Below, one piece after another: positions 10,932 to 24,120 of a stretch of 64,000 bases of DNA. The position numbers were made by a program, and so were the translations under genes. Positions within the stretch are counted from its first letter, which is position 1. Each line of letters begins with the position of its first letter. This DNA is from Rhipidocladum racemiflorum (Eukaryota; Streptophyta; Magnoliopsida; Poales; Poaceae): NCBI GenBank assembly GCA_036346355.1, contig CM070572.1, forward strand, positions 3,355,001 to 3,419,000, written 5' to 3'. The notes beneath the pieces are model-generated. The model had not been told where the DNA came from and made no database searches. It saw nothing but the letters and a program-made list of their open reading frames with translations.

Positions 10932-13900
10932 ATGGGGAATAAGATCGCGCGGACGACGCAGGCGTCGGCGACGCAGTACTACCTCCACGAGCTCCCGTCC
11001 GCCTACAACCTCGTGCTCGTCGAGGTCGTCAGCCGCGGCCGCTTCCTCAAGTCCGTCCGCTGCAAGCACGACGAGGGGCTCCTCCTCGTCAAGGTCTACT
11101 TCAAGCGCGCCGGCGAGCCCCTCGACCTCAAGGTAACAGCGGCAGGCTACCCCCCCTCCTCCTCTGTACCTCGCGAATCCCTTCGATTTGGGGGTGTGTG
11201 GAATCGCGTTGTGAGATCTGCCTGCTGGTGTCGCAGGAGCATGAGCGGAGGCTGGAGCGGATCAGGAACGCGTTCGAGGGGTTGGAGGGATCTCACGTCT
11301 GGCCCTTCGAGGTGAGGATTGCGTACCGCGATATCACGCAAAGCGGGATTCTGACGTAATTTTGCCTGTACATTACGAACGAGTGGAGATTGCTCGCGGT
11401 TTTTAGTGCATTATTTTGTGGCATTAGGGAATTTTTAGTTGGGTTTTGTCGGTTTTTTTAATTCATGGATATTATCTCTGTTTGGTTTTGGTGGGAATTT
11501 TAGTGCGTGAGTTCAGCTGAGGCAGCAAGGTTGGATTTTTAGTAATTTGGTTTTAGGTGATTGCAAGTGATATCATTTAGGGGTTTCTAGACTATGATGC
11601 CATGTTAAATTATGATGGAAAGTTAGGAATATGCTCACTTATTTGGATGTGTTTGTACAAGACGATACGGGTTTGAATATTGCTATACGACTGTACATTT
11701 TATCATGATGTGAAGAGAAAAAAACGCTTGGTTTATGCAGATTTGCTTTTCCCTGGGTTGACATGCTGACATGACCCTCGGGTGTTGTCCAGGTTTGGTT
11801 ACAAACGGATAAGGCAGCGTATCTCCTGAGGCAGTACTTCTACAGCAACCTGCATGATCGACTAAGTACACGCCCTTTCCTCAGTCAAATTGAGAAGAAA
11901 TGGCTTGCTTTTCAGGTGAGCCCTCCTTTTTTGTTGTTGTTGTTGGAATGTTGGGTGGTCATTAATATTTACAAAGATGAAGTAGTCAATCCTGCTGGTG
12001 ACTGTAGGAGTTGTATTTTCTCACTGCGAAGTGTAGCTATAAATCTTGTACATCAAATTAGTGGCGCATGTAAAGAGTCAAATTAGTGGCACATGTAAGA
12101 GTCAATCTTCATTGTTTTTACTTTCCGGATATGGTTGTCGACTTAGCTCCTTTGGTTGTGCAGTTAATCCATGCTGTGGAGCAGAGCCATAGTAAGGGAG
12201 TTTGCCATGGTGAGAAGGTTTGTCTGAGTTGCATTGGCAGTAATTTTATTTTTGATCATTGATGCTTACACTGTTTTTTTTGTTAGGTGACATAAAATGT
12301 GAGAATGTACTCGTTACTTCATGGAATTGGCTATATCTTGCGGACTTTGCATCTTTTAAACCAACTTACATACCGGATGATGATCCATCTGATTTTTCAT
12401 TCTTCTTCGACACTGGTGGAAGGCGAAGATGCTATCTAGCACCTGAAGTTAGTTCCTTAATCAAAATTATGTAAAAAAATTTTATGCTCTTTTATCCATT
12501 GCATATCAGTTTATTTGCTCTCGCTGGTGTAATTGTTACACATCACTAATATCGGTGTGCATTTTTTGCATCTTGCGCATAACTGCAAGATGATACGTCT
12601 AAACAACTACTCAATCCCTTTAAAAAAAAACACAACTACTCAATATGTGAGTTGAGAATGGTTGCTGTCAAGGTCTCATCTTTAGTTGACTTCCTTCTTT
12701 CACTATTGTGATATTCAGTTTTTGGTGCTTACTGCTGCTGTATTTTAGTGTAATCACCTTTACTATTGATATTTTTTAAGATTGTTATTCGTTTAGCAAC
12801 AGATACTGCAAAATATTGTTTTGTTACTTTTTGATAAAAAGAAGCGACTTTGGGAACACTTAGTGTCGATTGTCGAAGGCTCTGTGATTGGATTATGGGA
12901 AAAGCTGTAGTTGCATAAAGCATGTTCCACATGAATTGGGTACAGTTTAGGCTAACGTTTACAGACTAGTAAACACATTGTCGTTCGATTTTAGTTATAA
13001 AGGTTTGGTTCACATGCAGTTGATTGCTTAAATGACATGGATACTTGAGCAACAGTTACTGGGCTTAAAGAAGGGTCCAGTTAGTATTCCTCTTGTTTTC
13101 AAGTAGTTAGAAGAAGATCGCAGTAGAAGGACCTCTGTGTAATTCTGCCTTACAATCATAGTATATTGTTATTACCACGTATCTTGACATTTTTACTGAA
13201 TATTGAATAACGTGCAGAGTATGATGGGGAATGTTGGTTCACATCGGGATAACTGCTATGCAGAGGATGGCCAAACGGCATTGACTTGAAGGGGATTAGG
13301 GTATTAGCAGATGGGGGGTTAGACATGGATTGGGATGAGAGAACTAGAGGGGTTGAGAGATAGCAAATAGAGGAGAGAAATATTTCTTTCTTGCTTGCCC
13401 AAAACAGAGATACAATGCACCCTTATATAGAGGGAGTTCCTTGCATCCTTTCCTGAACTGTTAACTCTAATGCTTTCCTACTCAATTACGAATTGACTTT
13501 CTACTTCTTCGTGGACTCTACTTCCTGACCAATGAACTCTATGCCCTGGCCTTCCTAGCCAACGAACACTATATGTCCTGACCAACTCCTAAATAACTCT
13601 TCTCCCTTAATTCACTCGTGAGCTTCGTTCATCTCACTGCTGGTGCAGTGGTGCTTATCCTTGAGCCCATAAAGCTGACGACCGGCCGGCCGTGGCATTT
13701 GCTGCTGCTATGCACGTTGGCCTTGCTGCCCACGTCCACAACATAGTAGTCCTGTTATGTAGAAGGGAAAAAAACGTATTATGATGTTGAAGGCAGTATT
13801 TGTGTTATCATAATTTCTTTGTATTTTTGTAATGTGCTGTTAGATACTTTTATGTTATATCTTTGCTTGCCTACAACTTCTTTTTAATTGCTCATTGGCT

Positions 13901-16900
13901 ATTTTGTACTGTGAAATAAACCAAACTCAATTCCTCCAGAGATTCTATGAACATGGTGGTGAGGCCCAAGTTGCAGCAGAAGCACCTTTGCAACCATCTA
14001 TGGATATATTTTCTCTCGGGTGCGTGACATTGTTTTATTCGAAACCTTTGTTTAGTTGGTGGAGAGTATATTTTGTTTCATTTGGTTATATATGCTTTCC
14101 ATCTCATATATTAATTATAGTTTGCTCACAATTATCTATCACTTGAACATGCCAATTTGATCTCATGGGATGTATTGTCATTTGATGTCTTGTATGACAA
14201 AAAGGGACATTGATATTTTCTTGTCAGATGAAATTTGATGATTAGGAAAGATCATTATCATAAGTTAATGCACAAACTAGCTGTTGTATCAGCAAGTATA
14301 GATGTCAATTTTGCCTATGAAGTATTTTCTGCGACGCTTTGTATCTTGACTCTTGAGACATGCTCTTCACAGAAATACTGAAGACCCATTTGAGGATGCA
14401 TGCCTACTCATCAATATTGCATTGCATATCATTTGTTCTCGTGATTGAAGTGTGCTGTTCAGTTAAAAATCAGAAGAGTTACTTTCAAAAGGAAAAAGCT
14501 ATAGTTAGGATGACTCTTCCTCAGTACCTTCTGCTTTGTCTATGTTGAATATTTGCACATCTTATTTGTATTTTAGCTTCTTGATGTGGCCTGAATAGAT
14601 TAACCCCAGAAGGCAATCAGTCGTTGCTAGAACTCTGGGTTAAAAATCAGAGGAGTTACTTTCAAAAGGAAAAAGCTATAGTTAGGATGACTTTTCCTCA
14701 GTACCTTTTGCTTTGTCTATGTTGAATATTTGCACATCTCATTTGTATTTTAGCTTCTTGATGGCCTGAATAGATTAAACCCAAAGGCAATCAGTCGTTG
14801 CTGGAACTCTGGGTTAAGAAAATGATTTCCCCCCCTCCATTTCTCCACTTGCTCACTATATTTTCTGCAGTACTCTATTATGTTATAATTGTGCATTGGT
14901 ATGAGGAGTTTTTTTTATTTACTTGCTTATCAAATGGTAAATGCCCCTAAAAAAGGTAAATGATTTGTCTCCTTTGCAGGTGCGTTCTTGCTGAACTTTT
15001 CCTGGAAGGCCAGCCACTTTTTGAACTTTCACAACTTCTTGCTTATCGGCGTGGTCAGTATGACCCTATGCATACCTTAGAAAAGGTTTTTCTGTTGTTC
15101 CTTGCTTTATTTTAAACAGTTTCTTGTTTGTTTCAAATTATTTTGTAGTTGGTGCACTTCTAAAATATAATTTGGGGTTGTCATGTCGGGTGCTCACCTC
15201 TGAGCAACTGTATATCCTTGTTGCTCCATGAGTGCCTGCACAGTTACTTCTGGTTATAGGATTAGTAATTCTTTGTTTTTTTTTTAAAAAAAAAGTGGAA
15301 ATAGGACCAATAATTGATTCTGTATTCATTCCATGAGTGTACTTTTTGATAATTTTGAGACTAAAATATACGCAACACACAACTACTTGGGTATTCTGTT
15401 CTAAACTTATAATTTGCAATGTCTTCTTGGGTTGTGAAATAGAACATTAGATAACGGTACAAGTAGAACAAGAGAATCGAGAATGTATGCTATATGATAC
15501 ATAACTTTGGGGCAACATATCCAGTGCAATTAAAGTTTTCGTGCAACCACCGTGCAACCCTACTAAAAAAAGTTTCAAAAAATTCTGAAAAAAAATCATG
15601 GATGTACATCTCAACTTACCCCATCTACGTATACAATTTCATGATCAAATTCGTCCTATGCTAGAAGTTACAAAAAAGACAAATTTTGGGGTGCATTTGA
15701 ACTATTCAAGTTTGTCAGAAATTTGTTTTTTTATGTAATTTCTAGTATAGGACAAATTTTATCATGAAATTTTATACATAGATGGGGTAAGTTGAGATGT
15801 ACATCCATGATTTTTTTCAGAATTTTTTGAAGCTTTTTTTTAGTAGGGTTGCACGGTGGTTGCACGAAAACTTTAATTGCACTAGATATGTTGCCTAACT
15901 TTGGATGGTGCATCTGCCCAAATATTTGTCCTAAAACTAAACTGTTCATACCTCTTGGATTATGCCTCGGAGTAGTAGCTACTGCCTATTAGAGCATGAT
16001 TTTTCCCCAAGCCCTAGAAAGATTGATATGGATAATTTGAAACGGATGGTGGCATATTTGCTTAATGAGTTTTTATGAACCGGATCCGTTGCAGAATTTA
16101 ATGCAATATAGACCTATCATCTGCAATCCTAGAACTTCACCTGATGATGGAGTTTCCATGTTCATGATTTCCCATTAACTGAATTAATGATGGGGCAATT
16201 GGTACTCAATTATTTTTCATACAAATGTTAGAATTCACCAACCAAAGGATCTCAAGGGTCTTCCTCGTGAGTCTACTTCAGCATACCTGAAAGTACTTCC
16301 ATCTTTAAGTAGTCTGTCAGAAGGACAAAAAATTGGATATTTGTGGAACACTGGACCTAAATCAATTAATATGAAGTTATGGGACTCGGAGTATACATTT
16401 TTTTTGTTTGCGATTCGTTTATTAAAAATATGTAGTCAAAGATGCATGGTGTAGGCAGTTGGCTTGTTTGCGATTCGGTTCATGCAATATCCCACTGATT
16501 CTGCTGCTATTTGCTGATGTTGTTTGACATTAGGATTGCTGCATTCCTTTGAGATATACCATCAGTTCTATATGTCTACTGTTTCATCTAGCACAAGACA
16601 AAGTGGGTTACTATTATTTGTGCTTGCAGATACAAGATGCTGGTATCCGAGACATGGTGCTTCACATGATCCAGTTAGACCCAAAAGAAAGGCTATCGTG
16701 TAAAAGCTATTTGCAAAAATATGAATCTGTCGTTTTCCCAATCTATTTTTCAAGATTTATGCACAACTTTTTCTCGGATATTGTTCCACTCGACTCAGAT
16801 GCTAGGGTAAGGATCATTTAAGTTTGTTAATATTCTGGTCCATCTGCTACTGTTCACCATGAGTCGTAACATACATTTCTTATTACAGGTTGAGAAGACT

Positions 16901-19900
16901 AAAGAAAATTTTGAACTGATTCATGACATAATAATGAGTGGCTCAAAAATTGAACAAATCCAAGGATCTGCTATTGTTTCTGAGCATAGTGAACTATCTG
17001 GGAAGAAAGGTGTTGGAGGTCAAATTACAAACTTACCAAGAGAATCTACCAAAAGCACAGCTGTATTTAAGAAAAACATTCATGGAGACCATCAGCAGAT
17101 TGTTGGAGATCTCAATTTCCTCCTCAAGGAAGTGGAGCAAAGGAACAGCCATACAGGCACAAAAGTCAAACGATACACAGATCAGCATGTTGCTTCAAAT
17201 GCTTCCCATGCAAATGGTATTCAGTCCTTGCAGCAGGTTAATAACAAAAATCAAGCAGGAAGACAAACCGCAAGTGTTTTAATGGGCCAGAACAATTATG
17301 TATCCCATGTGCAGAAGATCTCAAAGAGTAACGTACTTGCCTTAGTGTCTGGTTATGATGGTCAATCGGATACCTATAGTTTTGACATCTTTCAACAGAC
17401 AGATTCCAAGGTTAGCTGTGAAGGCATGGTCTTGCTTGCCTCATTACTCTGCTCATGCATACGAAGTGTCAAAAAACCAGAGCTGAGAAGGGCCAGTCTC
17501 ATTCTTCTGAAGATTTCTTCCACATACATAGATGATGATAGTCGCTTACAGCTGCTTATTCCCTACGTTATTGCAATGCTTTCAGATCCAGCTGCCATAG
17601 TCCGCTGTGCTGCTTTGGAAACCTTGTCTGATGTTCTTTGTCTTGTTCAAGAATTTCCTATCAGCGACGCAATGATATTCCCAGAGTACATCCTCCCAAT
17701 GCTCTCGTTGCTCCCTGATGATACAGAGGAGAGTGTTAGAGTTTGCTATGCTAGCAACATTTCTAAGCTGGCTTTAACAGCTTATAGATTCCTGCTTCGT
17801 TCTCGGAGCATAGCTGATACTGGGCCTCTAGATAAATCAGTGGTAGCTGCCGTATCAGAGTCTGCAGTATCACTAGTGAAGAAGCAACAAGATAATATTG
17901 ACGGTCAACTTGCACATCTGAGGAGATGTATTTATGACATAGTGCAAGAGTTGGTAATGGGACCAAAGCAGACACCTAATGTTCGTAGAGCTCTTCTGCA
18001 AGATATAGGTTATTTGTGTTACTTCTTTGGGCACAGGCAAAGTAATGATTTTCTTCTTCCTATACTTCCAGCATTTCTAAATGACCATGATGAGCAGCTC
18101 CGTGCAGTTTACTTTGGTCAAATTGTCATTGTTTGCTATTTTATTGGTTCAAGAAGTGTTGAGGATTATCTCTTGCCCTATCTTGAACAGGCACTAAGTG
18201 ATGATACAGAGGCTGTGCTTGTAAACGTACTTGATTGCTTGAGCATGCTGTGCAAAAGTGGTTATTTGAGGAAAAGGGTGATCGTTAACTTATTTGGAAA
18301 GGGTCATCCCCTGCTCTGTCATCCAATACAATGGGTTAAACGGTCTGCTGTAAGGCTTGTTGCTGCTTGCAGTGAGAAGTTGGGGCCTGTAGATACTTAT
18401 GTGTACCTTTCTCCACATCTAAGGCATATTCTACACAGGGAGCCACCTTCATTGTCTTCTGAAACTGCACTTCTTTCATGTCTTAAGCCTCCAGTCTCAA
18501 AATCAGTGTTATACCAAGCTTTAGAGGATGCCCAGGACACAGGAGACATTTTACTAAAGGGTGATGGTAAAAAAGAACTGACAGTACATGGTGGAAGGTA
18601 TCCTGCTACAACACAAAGTGGGTCCTCAACCGCGCTTGAAGATGCTGCAAGGTTGAGAAGATCTAATTTGTCCAGCAACGTGTGTTTGGACATCAAAGAT
18701 TCAGTTTCTTCTGATAAATCGTTATATTCTGGATTTGCACTACATGCATCTGCTGGGGCTAGTTCGTTTTACGATGGATTGTCTAAAGGAATACCTTCTT
18801 ATTCTGTTCAAGGCCTAAACATGCCTTGGGAAATTAACCGGCACCCAGGTTTATCAAGTTCAGTTCAAGGCCTGCAGACCAGAGAAAATCATTTCAGTAG
18901 CAAGCACCGAAATTTAAGCATCAGTGACTCAATGAAGAGCAGCTCCTCTATGCCAGGTGATAGCGTCTCCAACTCTGAGACTGCAGGATCGCCCTCCTTC
19001 ACCAGATCAGCAGTGGCTGCAGAGACAGGTTGGAGGCCTCGTGGTGTTCTAGTGGCACATCTCCAGGAGCATCGCTTGTCTGTCAATGATATTGCTGTAT
19101 CAAACGACAATACCTTTTTTGTAACTGCTTCGGATGACTCGAGTATCAAGATATGGGATACAAGAAGGTTGGAAAAGGACATTGCATTCAGATCTAGGTT
19201 ATCATATAGCCTGGGCAGTAGCCGAGCTCTATGTACAACAATGCTTCGTGGTATTTCGCAGGTTATTGTTGGTGCTAGTGATGGCACATTGCATTTGTTT
19301 TCTGTTGACTGCGCACGTGGTGTTGGGAGTGCTGCAGAGAGGTATTCTGGCATTGTTGATGTAAAAAGGAAAGATATGAAAGAAGATGCAGTTCTCAGTG
19401 TTGTGAATTGTTCATCGGACAGCTTTAGCCCAACCATCCTTTTCACCACTGAACATTGTGGCATCCATAAATGGGATACAAGGACCAATTCAGAATCTTG
19501 GTCATTTAAATCCTTGCCGGAGGAGGGCTATATATCGGCACTTGTGGTGGGCCAGTGCGGAAATTGGTTCATCTCAGGGTCTTCAAGAGGGGTTCTTACA
19601 TTGTGGGATCATAGGTTTTTGCTGCCTGTTAACTCATGGAATTATTCCACAGTAAGCCCTATAGAGAAATTGTGCTTGCTTATACCACCACCAAACTCAA
19701 TATCTTCTGCTGGAAGGCCACTGGTTTTTGTTGCCGCAGGCTGCAACGAAGTTTCCCTATGGAATGCTGAGAATGGAAGCTGCCACCAGGTAACTAAATA
19801 GCTTTGTGTTCTAGTATTTTTCTGAGGCCTGTTGTTAGGGTTTCTCATTTACTCACCTTTGAGAAATTACTGCTCCCGTACGCTCGTAAGTGAATAGGCT

Positions 19901-21132
19901 ATTCTTTCCTGATTTAAAAGCTCCTGATGCATTACTTGACAGGATTTAGAGAGTGGAATGTCTATTTTTTTCAGTGCTTCCATGAGCTTTATATCTTGTT
20001 CTAAAGTATCAGTACCTTTTGAAAATTTGATGGATCTAATACTATGTTTTTATGTTGAAAATTCAACACACTATGCAGATGTTTAGAACGGCGAGCACTG
20101 AGAATGAAGCTGCTATACCAAAGACACCATCAAGACCTCTTAACAAGACAATTACCAAAGATGTGAGACGAGCAGGAAATTATAAATACAGAATTGAGGA
20201 ATTGACTGATCCGCCTCCACGCCTTCCAGGCATCCGCTCTTTGCTTCCTTTACCAGGGGGAGACCTATTGACTGGAGGAACAGACTTGAAGATACGCTAC
20301 TGGGATCAGGCCAGGTTCAATATATTACTACTATGTACTGTTGCTTCTGCAATAATTTCCCCCCTTCTACTACCTTTCATATAATAATAGTTTTATGTTT
20401 GATGATTTTGAAGACCTGAGCAAAGTTTCTGTATTGCTGGTCCCTCGGCGAAAGGAGTTGGAAACGACGAGTGTTATGATATAAGATCCAGTTTTGGGGT
20501 ACAAGTTGTGCAGGTAACTTCATGTCCTTTGCTGAGTGCTCACCCATGTCGTTCTTTGCTGTTTTTGTTTCTTATTTCAAGTTTCCCCGTTAAAGTGTTA
20601 ATTAACTGGAGAGCATGTGAATTCACCAGTGTCACTTTAACCTTGAAATCGACGCTAGCGAATTTGCACACGATTGTTTGATTGCATCAGTCCAGTCTTT
20701 AAGTTTTAGTGTTTGGAAGCAGCGATATTATCTTTCTCTGTCGATCTCAACTATTACATGGAAGCCGGACTATGTTATGCACAAGACAAAAGGTAAAGCG
20801 GTATTTGATTGCCCCTATCTCACCGATATGTGGCCTTAGGGTCCAAATATTAGGTCGTGGTAAATCATCAATTACCATCAACTTTATGGCAAATAATCAA
20901 TTATGCCAAAGGTAAACTGTAGAATGCTAACATAATGTCGCGTTGTGTGCAGGAGATGTGCAAACAGCCTACAACGTCGTCCAGGCTGACCCACAAGACG
21001 CAGCTCGCGATCGCCGCTGCGGACTCGGCCGGCTGCCACCGGGATGCTATCCTCGCGCTGGCGTCCGTCAATTTTTCGAGCCAGAGGTTGATATCGGGCA
21101 GCAGAGACGGCGCCGTCAAAGTGTGGAAATAG
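10932..21132 (+). CDS. VPS15: VPS15/PIK3R4, class III PI3K regulatory kinase
   Basis: Twelve GT-AG exons encode 1461 residues: 10932-11132, 11237-11311, 11793-11915, 12164-12209, 12287-12447, 13940-14019, 14980-15085, 16630-16806, 16889-19789, 20079-20314, 20414-20513, 20953-21132. The start MGNKIARTT is the family's N-myristoylation signal. The kinase-like domain covers about residues 27-310: Lys54 in LLVK; catalytic loop HGDIKCEN (148-155), Gly replacing the usual Arg of HRD; DFA (168-170) instead of DFG; APE at 200-202. These departures are normal for VPS15. HEAT-type helical repeats follow (about 500-860), then WD40 repeats (about 1040-1461) ending DGAVKVWK. Exon 9 alone carries 967 codons. 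The protein anchors VPS34 and Beclin/ATG6 for PI3P synthesis in autophagy and vacuolar sorting. Length is near the Arabidopsis protein. Confidence 0.96.
13200..13770. other. possible retroelement fragment in VPS15 intron 5
   Basis: This part of the 1.49-kb intron differs in texture from its flanks. It has G-rich text at 13260-13370, then on the + strand a TTATATAGAGGGAG box (13423-13436), then C-rich text. It resembles an LTR or promoter fragment, but no TG..CA ends or target duplication could be found. Confidence 0.25.
14462..14813. repeat. 177-bp tandem duplication in VPS15 intron 6
   Basis: The segment 14462-14638 is repeated directly at 14639-14813, with only a few substitutions and short deletions. 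Both copies begin GTTAAAAATCAG and contain GGAAAAAGCTATAGTTAGGA. It lies within the intron between exons 6 (ends 14019) and 7 (starts 14980), about 165 bp before the acceptor. Confidence 0.95.
15511..15895. mobile_element. Mutator-type foldback element in VPS15 intron 7
   Basis: The 385-bp element has long inverted arms of about 150 bp or more, beginning GGCAACATATCCAGTGC and ending with its near complement. It is flanked by the perfect 9-bp duplication TAACTTTGG (15502-15510 and 15896-15904). Almost the whole element folds into one stem. It lies in the 1.54-kb intron of an expressed gene, so its hairpin would be transcribed. Confidence 0.9.
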
Positions 21133-21560
21133 CTGCTCCATCTCGGGTCCCTTGGTGTGCGTATTAGCCTCTGCTTTCACATGACACGGTACATATATCA
21201 TTACTCACTGTTGTACAGAAGATGGTGTATATCAGTACAAACTAGAAGGTGAAAAGTGCAATGTATCCAGTATCCTTCCGGCGTCGGCTGGCATAGCCAA
21301 TTGTTTTTCACTCCAACCCATCAAATCCAAAACGACGAGGACACCTCTTCTTCCCGACAGGAAGGGGATATAATTAGTGCAAGCAGCAACGGTGTGCGCA
21401 GATCCGAGGGGCATTGCATTTTGTTATTCGACGCCTTGGCTTCACTGGCTCTTACATACTACGTTTCCTTCCTCGGCGCTGTCTAGAGACGTTGTTTTTA
21501 TAACTTTTTTCGCACCGACTAGATTTGCAAATAAATAAATAAATAAATAAATGTACGTAC
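21133..21560 (+). other. VPS15 3' UTR and short AAAT repeat
   Basis: Non-coding sequence follows the TAG. A (AAAT)n microsatellite at about 21528-21552 lies immediately before the solo LTR. The polyadenylation site is not obvious. Confidence 0.4.
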
Positions 21561-21565
21561 ATAAT

Positions 21566-22415
21566 TGACGAGTACCCATACCATGGGTATCCCCATCAGC
21601 CCGGAACCACGAGCGGGTTGATCTCCTTGGAAACCCAGTGCTGGCGAAAGGTATGTGAGCCACGAAGAGTGGGCCTGGCCTGAACAACCGGCAGACCCCG
21701 ACCTGCTAGGTCGGGGCATGCGATCGTTGGCTCCACTAGCGCCCGGAGGAGCGAGCCTCGCGCTGGTGGAGAACCAACCGCCCCACGCACGCAACGTCCC
21801 CTGACATCCGTACCAGGGTAGGTGGCTCCTTCCCGAGATTGTCAGAGGGCCTGCCGAAGAAGTCAAGCCTCTGTCCCGTCACCTGACACGCCACAGAGAG
21901 AGGTGCCCTACCCCGAGGCTAAGCTGAGATCAAGCAGCATTTAACCACTGAGGTTGACAGCTGCACATGGCGATGCGTCATCCTGATAGCCAGCCGAAGA
22001 CCGCTCGGCACAGGACTACCAACCCGGCGTGGGGACGGGGAGAGGCCGGTCGGACGACAAGACAGGAACCAGACTCCGAGGCGTATAGTACCCCTTCTTT
22101 TTTCTCTCCAAACTCCCGTGTAACCTGCTGCCTCCGAATATATAAGGAGAAGCAGGGCCCAGGGGGGAGGACAGAGAGAGAGGGGAACCCGATCAAGCAA
22201 CCTAGCAAAACCAAAACCGAGCACAGGGGAGCTCGATCTTTTCGGCCTCTTGTCTCGCCTGTAACCCTTGGTTCATCTCTCGAGCGCAATACACCCCAAC
22301 GACCGAACTGGAGTAGAGACATTCAGCCTGAACCAGTATAGATCTCTGGCTTCCTGAGTCAACCATTCGGAGAGATGACCAAAAATTCGTATTGCCGGTG
22401 CACGAAACACCGACA
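21566..22415 (+). mobile_element. solo LTR, 850 bp
   Basis: It begins TGACGAGTACCC, ends GAAACACCGACA, and is flanked by the perfect 5-bp duplication ATAAT (21561-21565 and 22416-22420). A TATATAAGGAG box at about 22138-22148 sits two-thirds along, followed by an R/U5-like stretch, so the LTR points in the + direction. No primer site or internal region follows, so this is a solo LTR left by LTR-LTR recombination, about 430 bp beyond the VPS15 stop. The family is not recognised. Confidence 0.8.
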
Positions 22416-22420
22416 ATAAT

Positions 22421-24120
22421 CTAAAAGGCTAATGCTTCTAGTTGTTCGTTAGGAGGGAGAAGCGAATCCAATGAGATGCGACGCGACTCTGCCTCGGTTG
22501 CTTGCCGCCCAGCGGGTAGGAGAGTACTTGGCTGCCGCTGTTCACCACCTGGCGCACTCAAACGGAGTGTACTACTCCTACGCCAACCTGCGATGACATG
22601 TCCCAACCTTGCTGCCGTGCTGCCTGCAGGAGCCCTCTGGCCTTGCGACGTCCCTGCCCGCTGCGCTGCGCTGCGTCCAGGGACCAGGGCCATCCCGATG
22701 AAGTGCATGCCAGCCACGCCATCTCGTCGTAGTTCGTACCCACCCTGCCTGCCCCTGCCCACGTCTTCTCTTCCGTCTCCCATCACCTGCCGATCGCCAT
22801 GCATTTTTTCTCTCTCCCCCCCCCCCCCTCCTACTGGCTTCTAGCCATCGGAATGCGTGCGCCCAAATGCCCTTGCTCTACTTTCTTCCCTTGGCTCACG
22901 TCTCATCTCTTTTGTACTCCTCCTGGAGTCCCATCCCAGTGCCCGAATGATTCGCACGTCACATGCTTATCGAGTTCATATATACACTCATTGCGGTGCA
23001 TGTTGATCACGTTTCTCGAGATTGGTTGTAGGCAAATGCCGGAGCTTTCTCTAGCCGCGTCCGCGGTTGATTGGCGATGTACTCCGCCTCCGCGCCGTGG
23101 CTGTGTATTCTTCAACTATTCTATGATAGATGCAGTGCAGCCCAGGCAGGCAATGGCGCCCTCCCGTTGACCGCTCCCTTTGACCCTCGTGGAAGGAGGA
23201 GCCAGCTGCGTGTGGTCCCGGGGAACTTTGGGCGTGGGCCCCACCTGATAGAGAGGAAAGGGGAAAAGGTTGGGACGAGCCGATGGCCCCATTTATTGAT
23301 AACAACTGGTGTCGATCGCCATGTTCGCCAACAGTGTTCAGATCCGGCATACGTCACTGACGACCAACCGCAGTTCGCAAATCCGAGGAAAACAAATAGA
23401 GCCAAATACAGGTTTTATCTCATTGTACAGCCAACCTAGCAGTCCACCTATATAATAGTTAGCCATACATACATACAAAGCAATTAATACTTGGCCCACA
23501 TTCATCCTCTCATTCTCTCACCAATTTTCTTGGAGCCGTCTTTGCGGTAATTTGTAGATCTGTGACCAGCTTCTCTCCTCTCTCCTCCAACTCATCATAA
23601 ATCTGATGCGGCAATCCTTACAGCCTGCTTATATCACCTTATTATACTTGCTCTAAAAGAGATACGAGCGGCTACAATACGGAGTACTCATCAATGTAGC
23701 AACTGGAGGTACGGAAATTCCGAGGCTTCATGGGCATTTGGAACACAAATAATGCTTTAATACAGACCGGTTTATTATGGGAATTCCCTGTAAAAGAAAC
23801 GTATACTTCCGGAATGCAGATGAGTGCTCCTTGGGCGCAGCAGCAGGTCCTATCAAGTTGTCATGGCTCAGCAGCCAACTCTTCGCGCCGTTGGCCGTGC
23901 TGCAGCGATTGCGGGCTTTTACCATAGTACACGGGCGCAGCAGGTGGTATAGGTTAATTGTTGACGCTTCCATGGTAAGAGAAGAGACAATGTTTAGTTG
24001 TTTACCATTAAATCCGTACGTGAATCAGATTTGCCCCAAAAAAAATACGTCAACGAAAACTAAAAAAAAAGGCGAGTCTTCTAGTGTAATAAGTTTTACC
24101 AGAAATAAGCCCACGACCAC
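22421..24120. other. intergenic, no gene recognised
   Basis: Open frames exist on both strands because the composition is GC-rich around 22480-22800 and 23000-23300, but none shows a recognisable domain or splice structure. A run of ten or more C bases is at about 22818-22829. Nothing else supported. Confidence 0.4.

Noticed and set aside
10503..11069. A 188-codon minus-strand frame overlapping the VPS15 start
   Set aside because: Antisense shadow of GC-rich VPS15 exon 1 at one end and the hAT relic at the other; only its last residues are meaningful, as hAT.
18889..19488. A 199-codon minus-strand frame inside VPS15 exon 9
   Set aside because: Antisense shadow of a real coding exon; no domain.
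21919..22341. Open frames of over 100 codons on both strands
   Set aside because: Lie fully inside the solo LTR; non-coding.
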